Source: Deltaproteobacteria bacterium
Lineage (GTDB): Bacteria; Bdellovibrionota_C; UBA2361; SZUA-149; JADYYL01
Length of the DNA stretch: 5,118 bases
Assembly: GCA_020853655.1 (NCBI GenBank)
Contig: JADYYL010000142.1
Location: 1 to 5,118 of the forward strand
Reading direction: 5' to 3'
Part shown: one piece after another, positions 1-5,118 of the stretch
Layout: each line of letters opens with the position of its first letter
How positions within the stretch are numbered: the stretch's first letter is position 1
Notes under the pieces: model-generated
What the model was told of the DNA's origin: nothing
Seen by the model: the letters and a program-made list of their open reading frames with translations, nothing else
Database searches by the model: none
Program-made: the position numbers and the translations under genes

Positions 1-14
1 CCGCAGCGTTCAAA

Positions 15-653
15 CTATTGATTGAGTAACGAATCGATCAGTCCGACCCGAGAGACAAGCTCATCTTCCGACGCGTCTCCCGTCAGGGACTGGCGAGTAG
101 AAAGCCCAAGCCGCGTCTCGAGCTGGTTGAGTGTCTGCAGCCGGTTCTTGTCGAGGAATCGCTTGAGGACCTGTTGTCGCGCCTCGACCTCTTTCTTTTT
201 CGAGCTGATGAACTTTTGAAGTTCTGCTTCGTTCATCGAGCTCAGCGTCTTCGTTGAAAGAAGCTGCGCTTCGTCCGAACACTTGGCCGTGCCCGGAACT
301 TCCTGAAGCTGACCCGGAACGAGTTCCCGAGTCGGACTCGAAAGGATGCGACCACCAGAGAGTCGAACGAACACCACGTACCGAGATTTCGGAAGGACGT
401 CTTCTTGTCGAAACGACAAAATGATTCGGTACTTCCCACTGCCGACGGCCTCAACCGCAGCTTCGCGTTCGATGTTGTAGCCCTTTTTCGCGTCCGCCCC
501 CTGGGATGTATCCATCAGGACCGCATAGGCCTTTTCCACGCGCTCATCGCCTTGCAGCTCGATGAGTTCGCTCTCAATGAAAAACTCGTCCGCGGACACT
601 GCACGAGGGAGCGCAACTGCGAACAACATGGCGAATAAAGCTATCCGTTTCAT
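15..653 (-). CDS. Secreted beta/coiled-coil protein, unknown function
   Basis: A 212-residue protein that I do not recognise as a named family. Residues 1-21 form a Sec signal peptide: basic start MKR, hydrophobic core, and cleavage probably after AVSA before DEFF. Residues 22-115 alternate short hydrophobic strands (AYAVLMD, KYRIILSF, RYVVFVRLSGG), which suggests an Ig-like beta sandwich. There is a single mature Cys at 125. Residues about 138-182 are charged and helical (SSKKKEVEARQQ, LKRFLDKNRLQ), a likely coiled coil or amphipathic helix. The product is probably periplasmic. The ATG overlaps the TGA of the upstream gene (650-653, ATGA). A GGAGG lies only 3 bases upstream of the ATG, so translational coupling is likely. 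The strand, Cys, helix order resembles the C-terminal part of the upstream protein, which suggests a shared module or physical partnership (inference). Confidence 0.8.
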   Translation of the reverse strand: MKRIALFAMLFAVALPRAVSADEFFIESELIELQGDERVEKAYAVLMDTSQGADAKKGYNIEREAAVEAVGSGKYRIILSFRQEDVLPKSRYVVFVRLSGGRILSSPTRELVPGQLQEVPGTAKCSDEAQLLSTKTLSSMNEAELQKFISSKKKEVEARQQVLKRFLDKNRLQTLNQLETRLGLSTRQSLTGDASEDELVSRVGLIDSLLNQ

Positions 654-1651
654 GGGCCTCCGCGCGTCATTCGGGAGACGGCATCGAGTGCATAATGCAG
701 CCGCTCGGACTGTGCCTGGAGATCGAGCGCTTCCTTTAATGCCGCGGACGTCGAGTTTTGGGGCGGATCAAATTCCGAGCGGCACTCGAGGTGGAGAGCG
801 AAAGGTTCGGTGACGATCGACCGACCGCTGCGCAATGTGATCTGGAAGCGATAACTGCCGGCCTTCTGGGGTGTGGGGAACCGCCCCCGAAATGCTTGGG
901 CCTGGGTGTGGTAGCGCAGTGGCGCTGCGAGGAGTTCCCCGTCGAGCAGCAGGAGTGCGCGAACCCGCGTGATCGGGACGTCGCTTGAATTCACGAACGA
1001 AACGAATGCCGGAAGCGAAGCGACCGGGGAGAGAATGACGGAGTGGCCAAAAGAAACGCGGTCCCCTGAGGACTGCACCTGCGAGTAGTCGAGTGAGACG
1101 CGTTCTCGCTTGGACTTCAGCTCATTGCCTGTCGCGGGTGTGGGAGGGGTCTGTGCACGGGCGGTTTCGATCCACTCGGGAAGGTCCCACTTGAGCAAGC
1201 TGCCGGTCAACGGAGCTGGCGTGGGGGTCGGTGTCGGGAACGGGGTTGGCGAGGGGACTTCCGTCGATTCCGTGCCGTCGCACACGAACGAACGGTCCAT
1301 GAAATCATAGATCGGTTGGCCGCTGCCGCAACGGACGGTTGGATAGTATTTCCATCCATGACTCCGAAACCACTCGCCATCGCTCTCGCGAATGCGCTGG
1401 AAATGGAACTGCAATGCGTCGATTTCCGGAAGCGGATGCGAGCAGACATCGTCGGCGGTCGTCATTCGCTCTTTGATCGCCATGCAAATGTAATTGATCT
1501 GCCTCCGGGCTGCGTTCTCGACGGAGATCTCAGAGAGTTTCTGACCGATAAGGTCCCGGCAGAGAAATCCCGCGAAGAGCAGAACCGCGATTACGATGAG
1601 TGCTTTGCGTTTCAATATACGTCCAGCAGAAAGCGGGTCATCAGCATTCAA
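650..1651 (-). CDS. Membrane-anchored envelope protein with Pro/Thr linker, unknown function
   Basis: A 333-residue protein without a recognised family. A short basic N-terminus (RILKRK) precedes one hydrophobic segment at about residues 17-34, so it is probably a signal anchor with the rest in the periplasm. The first soluble domain (about 40-130) has four Cys at 56, 70, 108 and 124, fitting two disulfides. A Pro/Thr-rich spacer (133-148) follows, with a second short one near 168-174 (TPPTPATG). The C-terminal domain (about 195-290) looks beta-rich (SYRFQITLRSGRSIV), with Cys 290 followed by a helix (about 302-326). The start is uncertain. TTG at 1651 is the only start codon after the in-frame stop at 1673-1675, apart from an internal TTG at 1615, and neither has a strong ribosome binding site. 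Its stop overlaps the next gene's start. The domain order suggests a tethered surface or periplasmic adaptor (inference). Confidence 0.8.
   Translation of the reverse strand: MNADDPLSAGRILKRKALIVIAVLLFAGFLCRDLIGQKLSEISVENAARRQINYICMAIKERMTTADDVCSHPLPEIDALQFHFQRIRESDGEWFRSHGWKYYPTVRCGSGQPIYDFMDRSFVCDGTESTEVPSPTPFPTPTPTPAPLTGSLLKWDLPEWIETARAQTPPTPATGNELKSKRERVSLDYSQVQSSGDRVSFGHSVILSPVASLPAFVSFVNSSDVPITRVRALLLLDGELLAAPLRYHTQAQAFRGRFPTPQKAGSYRFQITLRSGRSIVTEPFALHLECRSEFDPPQNSTSAALKEALDLQAQSERLHYALDAVSRMTRGGP
1208..1255 (-). repeat. Low-complexity Pro/Thr codon repeat (linker)
   Basis: On the minus strand this segment encodes PSPTPFPTPTPTPAPL, residues 133-148 of the 333-residue protein. The DNA is a G/T-rich degenerate repeat on the plus strand. 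Such PT runs act as extended spacers between folded exported domains and can vary in length by slippage. It is an internal part of the gene and not a separate element. Confidence 0.8.
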
Positions 1652-1739
1652 ACGTGCCTGCGAAGACGAAGCTCAAGTTGAGAAGACCGAGGAGATGGCC
1701 GCAACCCTTGAGCGTCGAAAAGCGCTATGTGTCGCGGTG

Positions 1740-1964
1740 CTAGTAATTCTTAATCGTGCTGCGGGGGTGATAGATGTCTTCGCAGAAGGTTCCCTCGCAG
1801 CGATCACCCGATGGGCACTCCGCGTTGACCGTGCACCGCCCTTTCGCCGGCTTCTTCTCCGCAGTGGCGAAGCAACCGGTCGCTGCGAGGGGCAGTATTC
1901 CAACAGCGATAACGAAAATCTTCTTTGCTAGCGCATTGCCGCGCGAGAAACCGAGCGTAGCCAT
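1740..1964 (-). CDS. Small Cys-rich lipoprotein, unknown function
   Basis: A 74-residue lipoprotein from the ATG at 1964. Residues 1-30 are a lipoprotein signal: basic region (SRGNALAKK), hydrophobic core IFVIAVGILPL and lipobox LAATGC, with lipidated Cys31. The mature part is only about 44 residues and contains CTVNAECPSGDRCEGTFC (Cys 44, 50, 56, 61), a compact disulfide motif common in exported proteins of myxobacteria-like organisms. The start choice rests on GAGGGAG eight bases upstream of this ATG. An alternative in-frame GTG at 1988 overlaps the dcd stop as GTGA and would add eight residues; either way it is coupled to the dcd-like gene. Outer-membrane attachment is likely, since the residues after the Cys are FATA rather than Asp. 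The biochemical role is unknown. Confidence 0.82.
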   Translation of the reverse strand: MATLGFSRGNALAKKIFVIAVGILPLAATGCFATAEKKPAKGRCTVNAECPSGDRCEGTFCEDIYHPRSTIKNY

Positions 1965-1972
1965 ATTCACAA

Positions 1973-1979
1973 CTCCCTC
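1973..1979 (-). promoter_or_regulatory. Ribosome binding site deciding the lipoprotein start
   Basis: The minus strand reads GAGGGAG, followed by eight bases and then the ATG at 1964. This is the best Shine-Dalgarno match in the leftward cluster, and it favours the ATG over the upstream GTG at 1988. It lies just beyond the end of the dcd-like gene, consistent with reinitiation after that stop. Confidence 0.6.
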
Positions 1980-1984
1980 ATCCT

Positions 1985-2554
1985 TCACACTTTCTCGTCT
2001 TCGGTTAGAAACTCGTTTTCAAAGACTGGTCGGCCGACGGACACCTGTTGCCGATACTTCCCCGTGTCGTCGTAAGAGACTTTCGAGGGGGTCTTGAGCT
2101 CAAAGATAGCAGCTCGCGCGATCTTCATCTTGGGGTAGAGGAGAATCGGGTTCGGTCCATGATTCGCAAGTTCGAGCGTGATCGTTCGATTTCGATGGCC
2201 CGGGTACACGAGCATGGCCGTCTGAACAATCGTGAGCCCGACGCGCGCGAGTGTGCTTCGTCCCTCAATGAAAAATCCGAGGCTGTCGCCAACGGTAACG
2301 GCTTCGTAGGTGTGCCCAAGCACGAACTCATTCGGGCCAAGCACATGCGGGCTATCGTCCGTAATCGTGATCTCGGAATAATCGGGGATAATCTTATTTC
2401 GGACATCCACGGTCTTCCCTGGCAGAGGTCGAAGGAGGTTCGCCCCGAGGTGCAACGTGAGTCCTGACGGTCGGATGGTGTTCGCGCCAAATGGCGAAAT
2501 AACGAGGGTTCCTTCCTCGATCGCCTTCCGGATGTCCTCGCTCGAATACATCAT
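1985..2554 (-). CDS. dcd: dCTP deaminase / dUTPase superfamily protein (Dcd-like), divergent
   Basis: The Dcd family deaminates dCTP to dUTP (some members also hydrolyse it to dUMP) as a cytoplasmic trimer supplying dTTP synthesis. From the Met at 2554 the product is 189 residues, close to the roughly 190 usual for Dcd. Visible motifs are the N-terminal SEDIRKAIEEGTLVI, RPSGLTLHLG (28-37), EFVLGHTYE, GRSTLARVGL (98-107, phosphate-binding loop), ITLEL (125-129) with the presumed catalytic Glu128, KMKIA (142-146) and GKYRQQ (165-170, nucleotide-closing tail). Oddities: the usual Asp of the DPG loop is Tyr117 (YPG), and the Asp of the xDxRLG strand is Thr33, so activity or specificity may differ. 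The frame stays open to an ATG at 2620, which would add 22 residues unlike the family; I prefer the start that aligns. It is the first gene of the leftward cluster. Confidence 0.85.
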   Translation of the reverse strand: MMYSSEDIRKAIEEGTLVISPFGANTIRPSGLTLHLGANLLRPLPGKTVDVRNKIIPDYSEITITDDSPHVLGPNEFVLGHTYEAVTVGDSLGFFIEGRSTLARVGLTIVQTAMLVYPGHRNRTITLELANHGPNPILLYPKMKIARAAIFELKTPSKVSYDDTGKYRQQVSVGRPVFENEFLTEDEKV

Positions 2555-2620
2555 AAGAAAGTGAAATCGTCCTTCGTTTGCCGGTTTTGGCTCCGGTATC
2601 ATCTCCGCGCAGAATCGCAT

Positions 2621-2731
2621 AACTTAGGTTATATGGCCCGGAGATTCAAGGAATTCGCCGGATGCCTCGATTCCGGCCGTTTGTCAGCGGTGGGGGCAAC
2701 CAGTGAGATCAACGAACTCGGAGAGTGAGTC
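2621..2731. promoter_or_regulatory. Divergent intergenic region with dyad and weak promoter-like elements
   Basis: This region separates the leftward dcd-like cluster from the rightward secreted-protein gene, so both promoters should lie here. Leftward, the minus strand has TATAAC at 2633-2628, seven bases before the ATG at 2620, with no convincing -35. Rightward, TTGTCA (2681-2686) is five of six to the -35 consensus and is followed at 17 bases by a poor TGAGAT (2704-2709). A 6-bp inverted repeat, GCCGGA (2657-2662) and TCCGGC (2672-2677), lies between them and could be an operator. All of these are pattern matches only. Confidence 0.3.
2720..2725 (+). promoter_or_regulatory. Ribosome binding site of the 190-residue secreted protein
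   Basis: GGAGAG is followed by six bases and then the ATG at 2732. The spacing and sequence are good for a Shine-Dalgarno site and support this start, which also begins a clean signal peptide. Confidence 0.6.
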
Positions 2732-3304
2732 ATGCGCATAGGATCGTGGATACTTGTGGGTCTTGTGGCGCTGATTGCCCCGCGGTGGGTGAGTTCGGAG
2801 ACGATCCGCTTTGGTGAAGTAGACGCTCAGTCCAAGCGTGCTGCTGCGGCAAACAATAGGACCATTAGCGCGAGCGAGCTTGCGGCCGCCGCTGAAGAGC
2901 TGACGGCCGATTTGGGGCGTTCTGCCGATAGCGTGGCACAGGGTATATCGCTCGATACTGCCTCGCTGAGCAAAGACGTCGGCGCGTTTCTCGATGTTTT
3001 CCGCGAGTATGAGATCGATAGTTGGGGGCAGTACCTCAGCGACGCCGATGTCTCTCAGATGTATGCGGATGTGCAGGGTGCTTTCGCAAGCTTTAGCAAT
3101 TCCGTTCGAAATGGGTATTCGTCTTTGAACGAGAGTTCGCTAGTCGAGCTTGAACGGGATCTGCGGGACGTGCTCGTTGGCGGAAGTGTTTCTGAGCAGT
3201 CGTTGCGCAATTTAATGCGGAATCTCGAGCAGTTTACGAAAGAGCTACAGGATGAGGCTCGGTCGCTGGCCGGTCGCGGTGCGGGAAACGGCAGAGGAAA
3301 ATAG
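2732..3304 (+). CDS. Secreted helix-rich protein, unknown function
   Basis: A 190-residue protein without a recognised family. Residues 1-22 are a Sec signal peptide (MRIGSW, core ILVGLVALIA, likely cleavage after WVSS before ETIRF). The mature protein has no Cys and is dominated by predicted amphipathic helices: Ala/Glu-rich ASELAAAAEELTADL (about 47-61), then VGAFLDVFREY (about 83-93), VSQMYADVQGAFASF (107-121), VELERDLRDVL (138-148) and LRNLMRNLEQFTKELQDEA (158-176). It ends in a basic Gly-rich tail, GRGAGNGRGK (181-190). This is a periplasmic or secreted helical bundle and may bind a partner through the basic tail (inference). It is transcribed alone, diverging from the dcd-like cluster and converging with the pilin gene. 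The start is backed by GGAGAG six bases upstream. Confidence 0.82.
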   Translation: MRIGSWILVGLVALIAPRWVSSETIRFGEVDAQSKRAAAANNRTISASELAAAAEELTADLGRSADSVAQGISLDTASLSKDVGAFLDVFREYEIDSWGQYLSDADVSQMYADVQGAFASFSNSVRNGYSSLNESSLVELERDLRDVLVGGSVSEQSLRNLMRNLEQFTKELQDEARSLAGRGAGNGRGK

Positions 3305-3312
3305 GGAATCAA

Positions 3313-3352
3313 GGAATTCGTCCTCTCCTCGAGAGGGGATATTCCGTTCTTT
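3313..3352. terminator. Candidate bidirectional terminator between convergent genes
   Basis: A two-part stem. The outer arms are GGAAT (3313-3317) and ATTCC (3341-3345). The inner arms are CCTCTC (3322-3327) and GAGAGG (3331-3336) around a CTC loop, with an internal loop between the two stems. On the plus strand it is followed by GTTCTTT, a short U-rich tract. The minus-strand tail is weaker (TTGATTCCCTATTTT). It occupies almost the whole 51-bp gap between two convergent genes, which is where a shared terminator would be expected. Confidence 0.5.
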
Positions 3353-3355
3353 GCG

Positions 3356-3586
3356 CTATCCGTTCCCCTGGAAGCCGCTGCCCGCTTTGCTGAACATGAT
3401 CGAACCTTCCACGCCGATGGCGAGGACCGCAATCGCGACGACAACGACAAGGAGTGCGGCGAGGAGCACGTATTCCAAAAGGGTAGCCCCTTGCTCATTC
3501 TCCGTGCCTCCGGAGTCCAACCCTGACGACTCGAACATGTCTCTCCCAATGCGGTGTACAAAATGATTCTTCATAAACACGACCAT
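3356..3586 (-). CDS. Flp-type (type IVb) pilin precursor
   Basis: A small prepilin of up to 76 residues. The class III/IVb signature is clear: EQG|ATLLEY, with prepilin-peptidase cleavage expected after Gly33, Glu at +5 (residue 38) and the Glu-Tyr pair of Flp pilins. An uninterrupted hydrophobic helix follows (VLLAALLVVVVAIAVLAIGV, 40-59), then a short tail SIMFSKAGSGF. The mature length of about 43 residues suits Flp pilins, which polymerise into Tad pili. No Tad assembly genes are in the window, so it could serve an assembly locus elsewhere or be a pseudopilin-like membrane peptide. The start is uncertain. ATG 3586 and ATG 3574 lack a ribosome site. ATG 3538 has GGGAG close upstream and would give a 17-residue leader typical in length. 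The longer leader is unusual. Confidence 0.78.
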   Translation of the reverse strand: MVVFMKNHFVHRIGRDMFESSGLDSGGTENEQGATLLEYVLLAALLVVVVAIAVLAIGVEGSIMFSKAGSGFQGNG

Positions 3587-3941
3587 TAAAGTATAGAGTA
3601 TCGGGGAGATCCGCTCTCGTGCAAGACAGGATCGTAGGAGCGGTTTGCACCATTCGACAGCCGCAACAAAACGTGCGGTCTTTGAATCGAACGACGCTGC
3701 CGATGAGACGATGTCGATAGTCGCGGAAACGCGAACGAGGAGCTGAGAAGGGGAGACACGTTGAAACCTTTCTTAGGGAACAAGCCGTCTGGAAACCGCT
3801 CTTCGGCGCCCAGAGGGCGATAGAGCTGGCGAGAAAGTTCTCGCCCTCCAGATGCAGACGAGAACTTCGCGGTCGTCGATCATCCTCGGGATGGTCCGAC
3901 CGAATACAATCATAAATGTTATACGGCCTCAGAAGAACACC
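3587..3941. other. Gene-free stretch between divergent pilin and PurL-like genes
   Basis: I see no convincing gene in these 355 bases. The only reading frames are short Arg/Ser-rich antisense frames and the open upstream extension of the PurL-like frame (open from 3777, ATGs at 3852 and 3891). Near the pilin end, TATACT on the minus strand (3595-3590) resembles a -10 box, but the spacing to any -35 is poor. CCGCA (3661-3665) and TGCGG (3674-3678) form a small hairpin. TACAAT (3905-3910) is five of six to the -10 consensus and would place a plus-strand start near 3917, about 25 bases before the GTG at 3942; no -35 is evident. A stronger pair of overlapping hairpins is listed separately. Confidence 0.5.
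3813..3848 (+). promoter_or_regulatory. Two mutually exclusive inverted repeats upstream of PurL-like gene
   Basis: GAGGGCGA (3813-3820) is perfectly complementary to TCGCCCTC (3841-3848). Independently, GGCGAGAA (3828-3835) is perfectly complementary to TTCTCGCC (3838-3845), leaving only AG between the arms. Both pairings use the same 3' arm, so only one can form at a time. This geometry fits an attenuator or RNA switch if transcribed, or the inner palindrome could be a protein operator. No U-tract follows, so it is not a simple terminator. Function is inferred only from structure and position. Confidence 0.35.
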
Positions 3942-5118
3942 GTGACATCTCCGACCTACTCGCAATCTAAGAACGTTCCGGTGACCGAAGAGGAAGCTCG
4001 GAACGCCGGTATCGAGACCCCAGACTGGAAACGTCTCCTCGGTCAGTTCGGTCGTCAACCGAACCGGCTCGAGGTTGAGATGTTGTTACGGAGCTGGGCG
4101 GGCGATTGCTCCGCACGAGAAGCTCAGATCTTTCTTCGCTCGGTTTTCCGAAGTGCTCCGAGCGTGGTTCAGGAGAGCTTTGGTCGCACCGGTGCCGTTG
4201 ACATCGGCTTCGGCGAAGCGGTTGTCCTCTCGGTGGCGTCCGGGGCTCGGGAGGGACGTCTCGCATACTCCGAAGGTGTCGTTGCGAGCGCCTCGCTCGC
4301 ATCTCGCGAGATGGCCGTGCTCGGTGCCCGTCCACATACGATGAGTTATTTCTCGCGATCCGGGAGCGCGGAAAGCGCGACGACAACTCGACGCCTCCAC
4401 GAAGCTTTACGTGGTTCATCGCGTGCGGCCCGGATGCTGGGCTCGACTCTTGCTGACGAGCAAATTTATTTCCATGCTCGTTACGAGAATGACGCGGTCG
4501 TTTGGTGTGGGCTGGCTGGGCTCGTCGACCGGGATTCGATTCCGACCGTGAACGCACCAACAGGGAATGACCTTTTCGTGTATCTCGGAGAGGAGACGGT
4601 ATGCGCAGCGGACAGTCGCGGGCATGCTCGTCTGATTCCCGATGATCCATTTCGGAGCTCGCAGCTGAGCTACATCGTCGCGAACTTGCGTGTCCGCGAG
4701 ATGTTCCGCGATATACAGCCGGTCGGCCCCGGGGGGCTGTGTCACGCCTTAATGCAGTTCGCCACCCGACGCCGACATGGATTGCGCTTGCACATCGACA
4801 ACGTCCCGCTGTATCGCCCCGGCGCGCCGTTCGATCACGTTCTCTTTCAAGAGTCTCCGGGACGGTACCTCGCTCTCGTCCCGGCTGAAGGATTCCGACG
4901 ATTGAACGAGCTCCTCGTGCGTTCCGGTTACATCGCGACGCAGATCGGGGAAGTGCTCCAAGATCGAGTCGTCGAAGTCGCAACGCAACATCGAACGGTG
5001 TCCTCGATACCTCTCACCGCGTTAGTCGACGAGACGGCAGTTCAAAGTGCGGACCTTCTCCTCTACCCGCCGATGCTCTACCGCGGAACGTCGGAGGAAC
5101 AACAGGCGCCGACCTCAA
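3942..5118 (+). CDS. PurL-like pseudoenzyme (phosphoribosylformylglycinamidine synthase homologue), 3' end outside window
   Basis: PurL converts FGAR, ATP and glutamine-derived ammonia to FGAM in purine synthesis. These 392 codons match about the first half of a typical 720-760-residue PurL. Counting from GTG 3942, a linker-like region with GRQPN (37-41) and WAGDCSAR (52-59) comes first, then an AIRS-like N domain with AVDIG (85-89) and LGARP (127-131), then an AIRS-like C domain with IDNVPLYRPG (285-294), ESPGRY (304-309), GEV (336-338) and ALVDE (360-364). Active-site signatures are lost: WSEHCSYK is WAGDCSAR (His to Asp), ESHNHPS is ASGAREG (98-104), GAATGVGGI is GVVASASLA, PTVGGE is STLADE, QDMGAAG is QPVGPGG and ESQERM is ESPGRY. 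No stops interrupt it, so it is unlikely to be a decayed gene. The start is uncertain: in-frame alternatives are ATG 3852, ATG 3891 and GTG 3981, none with a clear ribosome site. A regulatory or scaffolding role is inference. Confidence 0.82.
   Translation, partial: MTSPTYSQSKNVPVTEEEARNAGIETPDWKRLLGQFGRQPNRLEVEMLLRSWAGDCSAREAQIFLRSVFRSAPSVVQESFGRTGAVDIGFGEAVVLSVASGAREGRLAYSEGVVASASLASREMAVLGARPHTMSYFSRSGSAESATTTRRLHEALRGSSRAARMLGSTLADEQIYFHARYENDAVVWCGLAGLVDRDSIPTVNAPTGNDLFVYLGEETVCAADSRGHARLIPDDPFRSSQLSYIVANLRVREMFRDIQPVGPGGLCHALMQFATRRRHGLRLHIDNVPLYRPGAPFDHVLFQESPGRYLALVPAEGFRRLNELLVRSGYIATQIGEVLQDRVVEVATQHRTVSSIPLTALVDETAVQSADLLLYPPMLYRGTSEEQQAPTS

Noticed and set aside
1652..1739. Possible terminator or promoter between the lipoprotein and the membrane-protein gene
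   Set aside because: Only a 4-bp stem (AGCG/CGCT) was found, with no T-run and no convincing -35/-10 pair.
1596..1931. Plus-strand frames opposite the lipoprotein and membrane-protein genes
   Set aside because: They lie antisense to genes with signal peptides and well-placed start signals, and have no recognisable content.
2048..2467. A 139-residue plus-strand frame
   Set aside because: It is antisense to the dcd-like gene, whose family motifs are unmistakable.
3655..3684. Small hairpin CCGCA/TGCGG followed by CTTT, terminator-like
   Set aside because: The stem has only five pairs, the loop is eight bases and the T-run is three; it follows no gene on the plus strand.
3680..3700. Minus-strand GTTCGATTC resembling a tRNA T-loop
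   Set aside because: The flanking bases do not form a T stem, and no acceptor, anticodon or D arm could be placed around it.
3495..4058. A 187-residue minus-strand frame spanning the pilin start and the gene-free stretch
   Set aside because: It overlaps the pilin in another frame and the start of the PurL-like gene, has no motif or signal peptide, and its composition looks like noise.
3967..4983. A 338-residue minus-strand open frame
   Set aside because: It is antisense to the PurL-like gene, very rich in Arg and Ser with no domain or hydrophobic pattern, while the opposite strand shows clear homology. It is a shadow frame.
3942..5118. Functional purL start of a purine operon
   Set aside because: The catalytic His and nucleotide-binding motifs are absent, so it should not be named purL despite the fold-level match.

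Overview
The window is about 5.1 kb of moderately GC-rich bacterial chromosome. Exported proteins, a lipoprotein with the C-x5-C-x5-C-x4-C pattern often seen in exported proteins of Myxococcota/Bdellovibrionota-type bacteria, a Flp-type pilin and a Pro/Thr-linker envelope protein all point to a diderm, probably a 'deltaproteobacterial' lineage. This placement is an inference from style only. No mobile element, rRNA, tRNA or CRISPR array was seen.

Layout. Positions 15-2554 (to 2620 with an alternative start) form a leftward cluster in the order dcd-like gene, Cys-rich lipoprotein, membrane-anchored Pro/Thr-linker protein, and secreted beta/coiled-coil protein. Two of its three junctions are 4-base stop/start overlaps, so most of the cluster is probably one operon. 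A divergent intergenic region (2621-2731) carries a short dyad. It leads rightward into a secreted, helix-rich protein of 190 residues (2732-3304). A stem-loop at 3313-3352 lies between this gene and a convergent Flp-type pilin gene (3356-3586, minus strand). Then comes about 355 bp without a convincing gene, containing two mutually exclusive hairpins. From about 3942 a long plus-strand reading frame runs off the right edge.

The most striking item is that last frame. It follows the N-terminal half of PurL (phosphoribosylformylglycinamidine synthase) with few gaps, keeping framework motifs such as GRxPN, AVDIG, LGARP, DNVPL, GEV and ALVDE. The PurL active-site signatures are replaced: WSEHCSYK has become WAGDCSAR, ESHNHPS has become ASGAREG, and QDMGAAG has become QPVGPGG. 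It therefore looks like a conserved-fold PurL pseudoenzyme rather than a working synthase. The dCTP-deaminase-family protein also departs from consensus at acidic positions while keeping the catalytic Glu.

How the genes work together is only partly visible. Two nucleotide-metabolism folds (Dcd and PurL-like) flank envelope genes, but nothing ties them functionally. The envelope genes in the left cluster look like parts of one unrecognised surface or periplasmic assembly.
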